Below the pieces are notes generated by a model. The model was not told the DNA's origin and searched no databases. It saw only the letters and a list, made by a program, of their open reading frames with translations. Both the position numbers and the translations under genes were made by a program. From assembly GCA_023396415.1 (NCBI GenBank), contig JAEWWJ010000053.1, forward strand, positions 1 through 64,000: a DNA stretch of 64,000 bases, given 5' to 3'. The stretch's first letter is position 1; every line of letters begins with the position of its first letter. This DNA is from Bacteroidota bacterium (GTDB lineage: Bacteria > Bacteroidota > Bacteroidia > Bacteroidales > F082). Shown in pieces: positions 8,380 through 16,935 of the stretch.

Positions 8380-8844
8380 TTAGTTGTAGCTTGCTAATTT
8401 AACGTCATGTTTGGCTAATTTAACTTCAACATCAGTTGCGTTTTTTAAGTTGTCTCCAACCGGGCAACGATCCACAATTGCTTCTTTCCATTTTAACAAA
8501 GTTTCTGCATCTGCTTCACAGTCAGGGATCATTGTTACTATTATTTCTTTGTAACCTGCTCTTTCCTCAAAAGACTGTCCGAATAAACGGGCAGGATTTA
8601 AGGTTCCAACAAGATCAATTTCAACACCTTTTAATTCAAATCCAAGTTCTTTGGCGCAAACATGGGCCATTACATTTAAGCAGCCTGCGTAAGCGGCAAG
8701 TACATATTCTACCGGATTGGCGCCATGGTCTGTTCCGCCTAAACTTGCCGGTTCATCAACTACCAATTCAAAACCTCTGGCTTTAACAATAGTTTTGGTG
8801 GGGTTTTCGCTGTGCGCTTTTACTCTAAATTTTAAATCTGCCAT
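8380..8844 (-). CDS. OsmC family peroxiredoxin-like protein
   Basis: 154 residues, full family length. OsmC/Ohr-fold proteins reduce organic hydroperoxides with two redox-active Cys. Here C55 lies in AYAGCLNVMA and C127 in VDRCPVGDNL, the two expected positions, so the protein should be catalytically competent. It is probably of the YhfA/OsmC subgroup rather than Ohr, judging by the GTDHGANPVEYVL segment. The gene converges on the flavin-enzyme operon and is divergent from the Crp-family regulator; the 170-base shared gap carries a dyad around a promoter box. A role in peroxide or organic hydroperoxide defence is known for the family, and regulation by the neighbouring Crp protein is inference. 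Confidence 0.92.
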   Translation of the reverse strand: MADLKFRVKAHSENPTKTIVKARGFELVVDEPASLGGTDHGANPVEYVLAAYAGCLNVMAHVCAKELGFELKGVEIDLVGTLNPARLFGQSFEERAGYKEIIVTMIPDCEADAETLLKWKEAIVDRCPVGDNLKNATDVEVKLAKHDVKLASYN

Positions 8845-8957
8845 CTCTTTTTATTTTAATGTGATTAATTCCCTACAAAAGTACCTGCTTTTATTGAGAT
8901 ACCGCTGCTTTTGGGCTCACATGATTCCTTCGTTTAGCAATGAATAGTTCATGTTAA

Positions 8958-8977
8958 ATGATGTAATTTTGCATCAT
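8958..8977 (+). promoter_or_regulatory. dyad ATGATG-N8-CATCAT enclosing a -7 box, upstream of the Crp-family gene
   Basis: The 8-base spacer of a perfect 6+6 inverted repeat is TAATTTTG (8964-8971), an exact TAnnTTTG -7 element. Transcription would begin near 8978, about 37 bases before the regulator's start at 9015. A dimeric protein bound to this dyad would cover the promoter, so autorepression is a natural reading. That is inference. Confidence 0.5.
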
Positions 8978-9014
8978 CTTAAATGTAGTTTTAATCTTAT
9001 TTAAAATTTGTGTT

Positions 9015-9713
9015 ATGGCAGTAGGGATTGAAAAGAACAGCAATGAAATGGAGCATGTTATTGTTACAGCTGATATGTGTTTTGCCGCGTTGACTGAGGC
9101 CGAGAGGCAGGAGTGGTCAAATGCTAAAACAGAGATTTATTTTGAAGCCGGGGAAACCATCATTAAACAAGGTTTTGTGGCAAGCAATATCATGCTTCTC
9201 GAAGAAGGATTGGCAAAATTGGATATTGATATAGATGGAAAAGTAACCACAATCGGATTAATTACTCCAAATTCTTTTATTGGTATTGTTTGCACCTTCG
9301 CATGTCAAAGCACCAACTTTTCATCTGTAGCCATCGAAAAAACAAAAATCAGCACCTTCGATATTCGCTTGTTTGAAAAACTTGTTAGACAAAATGGGGA
9401 GTTTGCTTATAGGATAGTTAAGCACATGTCGGTAGTTACCAATGGTTTAGTGCGAAATATTTCAAGGTTTTGGCATAAACAAATTGGTGGATCATTGTCA
9501 ATTTTATTATTGGAATTTTCAGATATTTATAAGTCTGATTCCTTTGTCTTACCTGTAAACAGAGATGAAATGGCCAAGATGCTGGGCTACTCCAAAGAAA
9601 GCGTAATCAACACCTTATCTCAATTTAACAAAGAAAAGATATTGTTGGTGCAAGACAAAAAAATAACCATTCTTGACAAAGATAAACTGAACAATATTGC
9701 GAGAAATGGTTAA
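9015..9713 (+). CDS. Crp/Fnr family transcriptional regulator
   Basis: 232 residues. An N-terminal cyclic-nucleotide-binding-like jelly roll (about 30-125, with GETIIKQGFVASNIMLLEEG) is followed by a dimer helix and a C-terminal winged helix-turn-helix (about 182-205, NRDEMAKMLGYSKESVIN). The Arg-Ser cAMP pocket signature of E. coli Crp is not evident, so cAMP is unlikely to be the ligand. It lacks the N-terminal Cys cluster of Fnr, but C22 and the C93-x3-C97 pair are available for redox chemistry. It lies beside OsmC and the exported flavin enzymes, so it may sense oxidative, nitrosative or electron-flow stress; that is inference. The dyad at 8958-8977 is a candidate autoregulatory site. Confidence 0.9.
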   Translation: MAVGIEKNSNEMEHVIVTADMCFAALTEAERQEWSNAKTEIYFEAGETIIKQGFVASNIMLLEEGLAKLDIDIDGKVTTIGLITPNSFIGIVCTFACQSTNFSSVAIEKTKISTFDIRLFEKLVRQNGEFAYRIVKHMSVVTNGLVRNISRFWHKQIGGSLSILLLEFSDIYKSDSFVLPVNRDEMAKMLGYSKESVINTLSQFNKEKILLVQDKKITILDKDKLNNIARNG

Positions 9714-10069
9714 TTATTAATGATAAATGAGATGAGAGAAAATATAGTTCCGAATAAAAGTTTTGCGTTTGTGGTGAGGGTTTTGGAGCTCTATCCATTT
9801 TTATGTGATCAGAAAAAATAGTTTGTGCTTTCAAAACAATTATTGAGAAGCGTAACAAGTGTTGGAGCATTGGTAAGAAAGGCAGAACATGCCGAAACAA
9901 AAAACGACTGTAAAAACAAAATGGGCATTGCGCAAAAAGAAATAAACGAGACCAATAACTCTAAATCCCTGACAAGGTTCCAACCCTGTTCGGGATACTT
10001 AATTATATCTTATTGACCTAACGCCTGAATTGAATGTAAAGCAACAGGGCTAATGATTGCAAACAATAA
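9714..10069. other. intergenic region with no supported gene
   Basis: Between the regulator and the DUF4914 gene I find only an imperfect inverted repeat at 9965-9996 and the hairpin starting at 10070. Short open frames here have no family features and poor composition. Confidence 0.6.
9965..9996. repeat. REP-like imperfect inverted repeat
   Basis: Arms ATCCCTGACAAGGTT and AACCCTGTTCGGGAT are separated by CC, with three mismatches over 15 pairs. Short intergenic hairpins built on a CCTGACAAGGTT-like core are frequent in Bacteroidota genomes, as I recall. Only one copy is recognised in this window, so repeat status is not proven here. Confidence 0.35.
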
Positions 10070-10099
10070 AAAAACTCCGACTGATCAGCCGGAGTTTTT
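10070..10099. terminator. terminator of the DUF4914 gene
   Basis: A 10-bp stem AAAAACTCCG/CGGAGTTTTT encloses a loop containing CTGATCAG. On the minus strand it follows the DUF4914 stop by about 10 bases and runs into T residues. Confidence 0.75.
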
Positions 10100-10109
10100 C
10101 AAATGTTAT

Positions 10110-11993
10110 TTACTTTTTTGGAATCAATTTTTCATAATCTTCTACCGATCCGCCATTCAAACAAGTTTCGATGATTTGGTGTCCTAAAGGCAACAGTTCG
10201 GGGCTGCGGTATTGTTCCAATTCTTTTTTGAAAAATTCTAAAAGTATTGCCGCACCTTTATCGTAGCCTTCGATGCCCAACTCTGGTTGCTTGTATGTTT
10301 TTAGAAAACGTGAAGGAATTTTGGAGCCCTCGATGGTAAGAAACTCAAGTTCATAACCTAACAAAGCACAGCGTGCCGCGGTAATTTGATCGGGTCTAAA
10401 CTTTGAATTTCCCCTGCGGGTGAGGTATTCGCGCATCAGCAGCTGTGCCCTAAACCCAACTTTCCATGCACCTACATATTGGTTGGGGTTGAGCACATAA
10501 TGGGTGTCGGTTTTTGATGAAATTTGCTCGAGCAACAAGTTGGCATGTCGCACTTTTTTGCCCGTTGCAAAAGGCCAATACGAACCAACTCCTTCACTTT
10601 CCATGCCTTTTCCACTGCTGATGATGCTGGGGTTGGCATGTCCGCGGGGCGAAACGAGTCGCCACAGCCAAGCCAAAGCCGGGGGTAAAAAATGAAACAA
10701 TCCCATCACGCCGTAGGTGGGGTTTTCGGCGGTGCTCATGGGCGTACGAACGCCAAAGCTCCGCACATCAATATGCACCGGGTAGTCAATCACCCCTTCA
10801 AACAATGTGCGTGGAACCACCACACGTGGATTCGGACAGGGTTTTCCGGGAGCATCTTGGATGTGGTTCCATGGGAGGGCAGTCCCACCGGGGTGGGTTT
10901 CAATATTCAAAAACAGAAGCGGTTGCTGGGAATTGATGGTTATTTTTTCAAGCACCGGATCAATACCGTAGCCTGTAATATTGTCGGTGCGAATGAACCA
11001 TGAGTTTTCGCCGTCTAACAAACGCAACCGTTTGCTTTCTGTTTGCAACGAAGGATGAATGGTGGCCATATCATCGCAAATGGGTCGGATGTCGCAAAAA
11101 CGTGGAATTTGAATGGTTCTTTTTTCTCCGGTTACGCCGTTGGTTCCAATCAACACCTCGCCGCTTGCTTCTTTTACAATGTGTTGAAGCATTTCGCTTT
11201 TGCCACCGCCGCTTGCACCTTCGTGCATAAATCGTGTGATATTGTCGTAAGGACTTACCGATTCAACTGCTGAACAATGGGTGGTGGTCCAACCTTCTTC
11301 TTCGCCAATGGTTAAGAGGATGCCGTAAATCCCCTTTTTGGCGCTAGGACCTGGATATAGATTATAGGCAAAAATTTCGTATTGATGGTCTAACCTGTTG
11401 TGTACCACAACCTGCTTGCCCGAAAAATGGGTGTGTCTGAAAGGTGGCGCAACAAACAAGGTGGCGTAAATGTCAGTTCCGGCCGGAATCTCATCCAACC
11501 GAACAATTTTTTGAAGCATAGCGAGACCCATAGCAAAAAAGCCGGCATTGGCAGGAGCAATGGCCATTCCAATCGGGCCGTCTTCCAACAAACCGATTTT
11601 AAAGAAAAAAATCACTAAATCCTGCGAGGCAAGCCAATCTAAGGTTTCCTGCCGAAGTCCATCAAATGATACGCCCATTCGGTCAACAAAAAGCTCCTTA
11701 TCAGTGGGTTTATCATCGGCAATGAGCATGGTGTCGGGATCGCGGCGGCGCATATAGGGCTCAGGATAATTGGCTGATATTCCATTGGTTACCTTATGAA
11801 TTATGGCTTCGGTAACCATTCCCTTTCCGGGAACTTCATACTGCACTTCGTAGCTCAAGCTCCCTTCGCTGCCCAAACTGTCGGTTGCCAGATCGGTGTA
11901 GTTTTCGTAGAGCTTGATAGATTTGCTGGTTTTTTCAAACAAAGTTTGCGCTTCAGCAGGAATATTAAAATGAAAAGAGGGATCAAATTTCAT
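10110..11993 (-). CDS. DUF4914 family protein with PEPCK-like P-loop
   Basis: 627 residues, the usual length of this conserved but uncharacterised family (assignment from memory of its characteristic strings such as NYPEPYMRRRDPD, VAPPFRHTHFSGKQVVVHNR and SPRGHANPS). A glycine-rich GASGGGKSEM at 258-267 looks like a Walker A/P-loop comparable to the kinase loop of phosphoenolpyruvate carboxykinase and HPr kinase (GxxGxGK[ST]), with K265 and S266 placed to bind phosphate. A downstream CDDMATIHP segment could supply metal-binding acids. There is no signal peptide, so it is cytoplasmic. It is monocistronic with its own terminator. A nucleotide-dependent kinase or carboxykinase-like reaction is plausible, but no substrate is known to me. 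Confidence 0.78.
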   Translation of the reverse strand: MKFDPSFHFNIPAEAQTLFEKTSKSIKLYENYTDLATDSLGSEGSLSYEVQYEVPGKGMVTEAIIHKVTNGISANYPEPYMRRRDPDTMLIADDKPTDKELFVDRMGVSFDGLRQETLDWLASQDLVIFFFKIGLLEDGPIGMAIAPANAGFFAMGLAMLQKIVRLDEIPAGTDIYATLFVAPPFRHTHFSGKQVVVHNRLDHQYEIFAYNLYPGPSAKKGIYGILLTIGEEEGWTTTHCSAVESVSPYDNITRFMHEGASGGGKSEMLQHIVKEASGEVLIGTNGVTGEKRTIQIPRFCDIRPICDDMATIHPSLQTESKRLRLLDGENSWFIRTDNITGYGIDPVLEKITINSQQPLLFLNIETHPGGTALPWNHIQDAPGKPCPNPRVVVPRTLFEGVIDYPVHIDVRSFGVRTPMSTAENPTYGVMGLFHFLPPALAWLWRLVSPRGHANPSIISSGKGMESEGVGSYWPFATGKKVRHANLLLEQISSKTDTHYVLNPNQYVGAWKVGFRAQLLMREYLTRRGNSKFRPDQITAARCALLGYELEFLTIEGSKIPSRFLKTYKQPELGIEGYDKGAAILLEFFKKELEQYRSPELLPLGHQIIETCLNGGSVEDYEKLIPKK

Positions 11994-12245
11994 AGCTTGT
12001 ATTGTTAATTCGTTAACAAAGAAACAATGAAAAGCCCATTATGTTGAATATTTAAGCATTTTTGGGTCGAAATTCCGTTTACAACGGTTGCGAATAAACC
12101 GTCAAAAAAAGTTCTTCAACCCTAAGGGATAGAGATTGAAGGCTTTATGAAAAGGGAGCATCTACATTCATTTTTGAGCAGTACCCACAATCATTATTTA
12201 TGTGATTTTACTGAAGTAAAACACTAAAAATAAACAAGATATATC

Positions 12246-14666
12246 TTATTTTTCGGTATCAAAAGTAAGGGTAACAGATTCTTGTCCTTCGAGGTTGAAC
12301 CAAACCACCAACTCACCATGACTGGTTTTCTGCGAAACTTCCTTGCTCTGAAAACTGACTTTTTTGGCTTTTACAACACAACTTACACCTTGAATTGGTC
12401 GGCTTGAAAGATTGGTAATTTTCACGGTGTTTGTTCCAACGAATTGAATATCCAATTGTTTTAAACCTTCTTGGTAGGTCAACAACTCATTGATGGTGGT
12501 TGAAAAGAGGCTTCCATTTTCACCCATTTGCTTCAGTTTGGCCAAAGCTCGATTGAAACCATCCATGGCGCGAATTTGTCCGTCGGCATCAAAAAACCAA
12601 TAGCCTTTGCCCTCTTTCACCCAGGCGGGATAAACATGTGTGATGAAAACCGATCTGTTTTCGACCAATGACTGCAAGCGCTGTGGATGAAAATAATAGT
12701 CCCAAAGGGGATCGTTGGGCACTTCGAGTGTTCCGGTGGTGGTCCAGAGTACAGCTTCGGGAAAGTTAGGATGTATGCCCGTTTCAGCAGATGGAAATGC
12801 ATCGCCGAAGCCCGGAAATGGCATCAAAAAATGACCGTTAAACCCATAACCGGCAAAGGGATTGTGCTCCTCAACGGAGGCATTCCAAAAATACCGGACA
12901 CCGTTTTGCAGCCAAACGGTTTTGGAAAAGTGTTCGCTTTTGGGGTTCAGACCATCGCAAACCAGGTTTTCGCGGTTGTTCTGGCTTTTGTTGTTGTAGC
13001 CATGATCAATCCAAGTAGGCGAACCAAACAATCGTTGCATTTCGCTGAGCGCCAATTGCATATTCGCTGCTGTGCTGGTGAATTGCTCTGGGGTATGCAA
13101 GCAAATTTCGTGGCCTTGTTGATGCAGGCTTTCAAGAAATTCGGGAAAGTCAGGATCAGTGGCAAAGGTGGAATGTAATTCCTGAAAAAGCCCTTGGCTG
13201 ATGTCGGTATTGGTAATCGTGTCGGGGTTGTTGTAAAAGATACTTTTGGTAACGGGGATGCCGTAGCCGACAAATCCACCGATGGCATTTTCTGCTTTGG
13301 TGATGCTTTCAAGGCCAAAATTTACCGCCCTCTGGGTTCTGATGTTCGTCCAGTCGGCATGTTCTGTCCAAACCATAGCAGCATCAAACCCATAAGGTAT
13401 CTTCAGCAACCTTGGCACTTGGGTGGTTTTGGTGCCGATAAACAAGCGAAACTCACCTTGTAAAGTGCTTTTGCGATCCAGATTCGCCATGGAGCGATCA
13501 TGAAAAACATTTTCGGCATCTTTCAACAGTGGAAAGTTCACCAACGGATGATCGGCGGCATAATCGAGGTTTAAAAAAAGAATTTTATTAGTTGTATTGA
13601 GCTGAGCAGAAGAGAGATGCAGCGCGTTTTGGAGGATAATACCGCGATTTTCTTCCCCAATCATCGCGCCGCCATGTTGGAGGTAATAGGCTTCCTGAAA
13701 AGCAGTACTGTCCATCAGCCCTGTCTTTCTGAAAACCTGTGTTGTTTCATCGAGATAAGGAATGACTAAGCTGTTTTGTGCAACTGTTGTGGATCGTCTA
13801 AAAAGAGTAATAACTTTGAAATCAACTTGTTCTGAATTTAGGCCGCAAGTGATCTCCAGCATCATTTTCATTTTTTTGGCTGAAGCTTCCAGTCTTATGA
13901 TGGATTGTGAATCGCTTTTTTGAATCGTTTTCAATTTCCATTTCTCAACAAAAAAGCTGTCAATTTTTTGTCGCTTTTTCACAGTGCAAAAAAACAGAAA
14001 GGGTTTCGTTAACGGCGTTGCCGCGCTGTCAGTCAAAAACAAAGTGCGAGCCTTTGTACTGTACATCAATTTATAAAAAGGATTGGCAAAAAGAACTTTT
14101 GCATTTTCATCGTTTTCGATCATAGGAACGACCGGCATAAAAGAGGGGAAAGTAGCTTTTTCTACTTTTATTTCAATGGCATCTATCTGAAATTCAGCCC
14201 CTGATTTGTTCCACAAATAGGCTTTAAGGGTTAACGAGTCACTGTGGCTGGCGGGCAGCAAAAAGGAGGTTTTGATGAGGTTCCACTGTCCGGTTTCGCT
14301 GATAAAGTCATCCAATTTCACTCCGTGATAGTACACCAAGGTATCAGCTCTGATAAAGCTCATCACGAAAATGGCGTTTGTGGTTGGGGTTAAAGGCCGC
14401 ACGGCAGCATTAAACTGCCACAATTGACTGACGCCTCCAATGCTTTTGGGTAAGATTTCAAGGGTGTTGCAGCTGTAAAGGTTGCGGGGTTCCACCACAC
14501 CATAAGTTTTTCCTTGAAAGGCGGTAGAATCTGTTAGCGTAGGAATATCAAAAGGCTGATATTTAACTGCTTCTTGTTCAAAATCAAGAATATACTGCTG
14601 TGCTATGGAGCTGTTTACAAGCACAAAAAGCACTGCTGTCAGTCCATATTTCAGCCACTTAAACAT
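12246..14666 (-). CDS. secreted polysaccharide deacetylase-like protein, uncharacterised
   Basis: 806 residues with a signal peptide (about 1-22, cleavage near SSIA-QQ). The first ~170 residues look like a beta-rich carbohydrate-binding-type module; the middle is unassigned. From about 425 onward a deacetylase-like barrel is suggested by MVWTEHADWT (434-438 TEHAD) and GHEICLHTPEQF (518-525), which echo NodB motifs 1 and 2 (the H-x3-H type). The canonical paired aspartates of motif 1 are absent, so activity may differ. The C-terminus is a short beta domain. It overlaps the butyrate kinase stop by 8 bases and is probably translationally coupled to it, an odd pairing. A role on extracellular glycans is inferred from fold resemblance only. 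Confidence 0.6.
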   Translation of the reverse strand: MFKWLKYGLTAVLFVLVNSSIAQQYILDFEQEAVKYQPFDIPTLTDSTAFQGKTYGVVEPRNLYSCNTLEILPKSIGGVSQLWQFNAAVRPLTPTTNAIFVMSFIRADTLVYYHGVKLDDFISETGQWNLIKTSFLLPASHSDSLTLKAYLWNKSGAEFQIDAIEIKVEKATFPSFMPVVPMIENDENAKVLFANPFYKLMYSTKARTLFLTDSAATPLTKPFLFFCTVKKRQKIDSFFVEKWKLKTIQKSDSQSIIRLEASAKKMKMMLEITCGLNSEQVDFKVITLFRRSTTVAQNSLVIPYLDETTQVFRKTGLMDSTAFQEAYYLQHGGAMIGEENRGIILQNALHLSSAQLNTTNKILFLNLDYAADHPLVNFPLLKDAENVFHDRSMANLDRKSTLQGEFRLFIGTKTTQVPRLLKIPYGFDAAMVWTEHADWTNIRTQRAVNFGLESITKAENAIGGFVGYGIPVTKSIFYNNPDTITNTDISQGLFQELHSTFATDPDFPEFLESLHQQGHEICLHTPEQFTSTAANMQLALSEMQRLFGSPTWIDHGYNNKSQNNRENLVCDGLNPKSEHFSKTVWLQNGVRYFWNASVEEHNPFAGYGFNGHFLMPFPGFGDAFPSAETGIHPNFPEAVLWTTTGTLEVPNDPLWDYYFHPQRLQSLVENRSVFITHVYPAWVKEGKGYWFFDADGQIRAMDGFNRALAKLKQMGENGSLFSTTINELLTYQEGLKQLDIQFVGTNTVKITNLSSRPIQGVSCVVKAKKVSFQSKEVSQKTSHGELVVWFNLEGQESVTLTFDTEK

Positions 14667-15735
14667 ATTCCAATACTTCCACTTCTCCTTTCAAAACCTG
14701 CAATCCATTCATAGCATGGGCTTCAAGGTCGTTGATGGAAGGGTAGAGGGCCATAGGAGCAAGCTTGCCAACGCGCTTTTTCACGTTATCGAGGAACAAT
14801 TCGCTGTTGAAAATTTGGCCGGTGAGGATAATGGCATCCAAATCACCTTCGAGGGTGGCATAGTAGCTGGCAATTTCTTTGCTTACCTGATAGGCACAAG
14901 CTTCGGAGATAAGCAGTGCTTGTGGGTCTTTGTTTTCAATTAAGTGATTGATCTGCTGTATACTGTCGGTACCAAGATGGGCTGCATAACCGCCCTTACT
15001 GTTAACCATTTCGCGAATTTCGTCTTCGGTGTATTTTCCGCTGAAGCACAGGCTGATCAGTTGTCCAACGGGTAAGGTGCCTGTTCGGTTGATGGAAAAA
15101 GGTCCACCGCCATCGAAGGCTTGGTTCACATCCACGACTTGTCCTTTTTGGTGTGCCCCGATGGAAATGCCACCTAAACCCACATGACAAAGAATGAGGT
15201 TGAGTTCTTCATAGGTTTTGTTGATGCTTTTGGCATATTTGCGTGCAAAATATTTGTGGCTCAAAGCATGAAAAATTGATTTGCGTACGAAAAGTGGGTG
15301 CCCTGTAATGCGCGCTAAATCAGACAGTTCGTCTACAACCACGGGGTCGGCCATATAAGCTCCGATGCCCACCATGGCGGCCAAATCAAAAGCAATTAAT
15401 CCTCCAAGGTTGGTTTCGTGAACGCCCATGATGCCCACTTTTAAATCTTGAATCATCCGGGTATTAATTTTATAAACACCTGATTTAAGAGGTTTTACGA
15501 GACCACTTCTCGCCATCACAATTTCTACTTTTTGAATGTCAAAATCGTTGCGTTTGAGTTCGGTGAGGATGGCATCGCGTCTGTAAGCTGTTTGGTCGGG
15601 AATAGAAGTAAAACGTGCCAGCTCCTCATCGGGATGTTTGATGGATTTGAGGAACATGGGCTCGGTATTACGATAAATAGCAATCCGTGTAGATCGTTTT
15701 TCGGGGTATATGACAAGGATTTTTTTCTGAAGCAT
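14659..15735 (-). CDS. buk: butyrate kinase
   Basis: 358 residues, the normal length for the ASKHA acetate/butyrate kinase family. It interconverts butyryl-phosphate + ADP with butyrate + ATP in the cytoplasm. Recognisable segments are MARSGLVKPLKSGVY, ICHVGLGGISIGAHQKG-type phosphate-binding (here LCHVGLGGISIGAH), DGGGPFSINRTGTLP and ILTGQIFNSELF. No phosphotransbutyrylase (ptb) gene is in the window, although ptb and buk are commonly adjacent, so it may instead serve branched acyl-phosphates or have a distant partner. A -7 box lies about 47 bases upstream, overlapping the stop codon of the manC gene. The deacetylase-like gene follows with an 8-base overlap. Confidence 0.92.
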   Translation of the reverse strand: MLQKKILVIYPEKRSTRIAIYRNTEPMFLKSIKHPDEELARFTSIPDQTAYRRDAILTELKRNDFDIQKVEIVMARSGLVKPLKSGVYKINTRMIQDLKVGIMGVHETNLGGLIAFDLAAMVGIGAYMADPVVVDELSDLARITGHPLFVRKSIFHALSHKYFARKYAKSINKTYEELNLILCHVGLGGISIGAHQKGQVVDVNQAFDGGGPFSINRTGTLPVGQLISLCFSGKYTEDEIREMVNSKGGYAAHLGTDSIQQINHLIENKDPQALLISEACAYQVSKEIASYYATLEGDLDAIILTGQIFNSELFLDNVKKRVGKLAPMALYPSINDLEAHAMNGLQVLKGEVEVLEYV

Positions 15736-15781
15736 GGGGTTTAAATTTAATTTTTCAACACTTTATTTTGGAACAAACGGT

Positions 15782-15789
15782 CAAAGTTA
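15782..15789 (-). promoter_or_regulatory. -7 promoter element for buk
   Basis: The minus strand reads TAACTTTG (TAnnTTTG). It overlaps the stop codon of the upstream manC gene and leaves a leader of roughly 40 bases before buk. Confidence 0.4.
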
Positions 15790-16884
15790 AATGTATTTAT
15801 CGCCTTTTTCAACTTTTACGTCGTTAACAAACTGCCTGATTTGTTGTTCGTCTTGTTTGCGGCAAATCAACAAGGCATCATCGGCTTCCACAACTATGTA
15901 GTCGGTGAGACCTTGAATAACCACCAATTTATCTTTAGGCATATTGACAACGCATCCGGTGCTTTCGTAGGTTAAAACGTTGTTGCCAACAATGGCGTTG
16001 AGGTCTTCGTTTTTGGGTCGTGTTTCGTAAAGCGAACCCCAGGTTCCAAGGTCGCTCCAGCCAAAATCAACCGACATAACATAAACATTATCAGCTTTTT
16101 CCATCACGCCGTAGTCAATAGAAATATTTCTACAAACGGCATAGGTCTGGCGAATAAATGCGGCTTCCAAATCGGTACTATACTTTCCTGCTCCTTCTTT
16201 AAAAAGGTCTTCAACCTCGGGCAAATACCGCTCAAAGGCTGTTTTAATGCTCGAAAGCGACCAGATAAAGATTCCTGCATTCCACAAAAAATCGCCGCTT
16301 TCAATAAAAGAGAGTGCAATATCGAGGCTGGGTTTTTCGGTGAAAGTTTTCACTTTTCGCAAGGCTGGAACTTTTTCGAGTACGCTGCCTTCGAGGTATT
16401 GGATGTAGCCGTAACCGGTATCCGGACGACTGGGAACAATGCCAAGGGTGATAAGCCAGGGCTGTGTTTGCGCCACCAATAGAGCATCGAGCACGTTTTT
16501 GGTAAACTCTGTTTCGTTCAAAATCACATGATCGCTGGGGGCAACCACAATCACAGCATCTGGGTTTTGTTGTTCAATCACGTGCGTGGCATAAGCAATG
16601 CAGGGTGCAGTGTTGCGTCGCGCAGGCTCACACAAAACTTGATATGGTTTGATCAATGGGAGCTGTTCCAACACTTGTTCGCGGTATATTTCGTTGGTAA
16701 CGATGTAAATGTTTTCGGCCGGACAGATATTCAGAAACCGATCAAAGGTCATCTGGATGAGCGTTTTACCTACTCCTAAAATATCAATAAACTGTTTAGG
16801 CCGGGCCATTGTGCTCATGGGCCAAAAACGAGCCCCAACACCACCAGCCATGATCACACAATAGTTATTTTTATTGGTTGTCAT
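15787..16884 (-). CDS. manC: mannose-1-phosphate guanylyltransferase
   Basis: About 365 residues starting MTTNKNNYCVIMAGG. It makes GDP-mannose from GTP and mannose-1-phosphate for capsule, LPS or glycoprotein sugars. The nucleotidyltransferase signature MAGGVGARFWPMS at the N-terminus with RPKQF following is clear, as are VVAPSDHVI and the FVESGDFLWNAGIF-type motif (here FIESGDFLWNAGIF). It lacks the C-terminal isomerase domain of bifunctional type II enzymes, so it is the short monofunctional form. An in-frame Met exists at 16920; I prefer 16884 because Bacteroidota homologues begin a few residues before CVIMAGG. It sits 51 bases after the SprT-like gene and is probably in the same transcript. 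Confidence 0.93.
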   Translation of the reverse strand: MTTNKNNYCVIMAGGVGARFWPMSTMARPKQFIDILGVGKTLIQMTFDRFLNICPAENIYIVTNEIYREQVLEQLPLIKPYQVLCEPARRNTAPCIAYATHVIEQQNPDAVIVVAPSDHVILNETEFTKNVLDALLVAQTQPWLITLGIVPSRPDTGYGYIQYLEGSVLEKVPALRKVKTFTEKPSLDIALSFIESGDFLWNAGIFIWSLSSIKTAFERYLPEVEDLFKEGAGKYSTDLEAAFIRQTYAVCRNISIDYGVMEKADNVYVMSVDFGWSDLGTWGSLYETRPKNEDLNAIVGNNVLTYESTGCVVNMPKDKLVVIQGLTDYIVVEADDALLICRKQDEQQIRQFVNDVKVEKGDKYI

Positions 16885-16935
16885 AAGTTGGATATATTTT
16901 TTAGTTCTATTTTTTGTCAAATATAAGGATTGATT

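Noticed and set aside
9825..10016. 63-residue open frame downstream of the Crp-family gene
   Set aside because: No start signal, no similarity to any family that I recognise, and it covers the REP-like inverted repeat.
12206..12221. TTTTACT-GA-AGTAAAA palindrome downstream of the deacetylase-like gene
   Set aside because: It is AT-only and weak, with no T run, so I do not call it a terminator.
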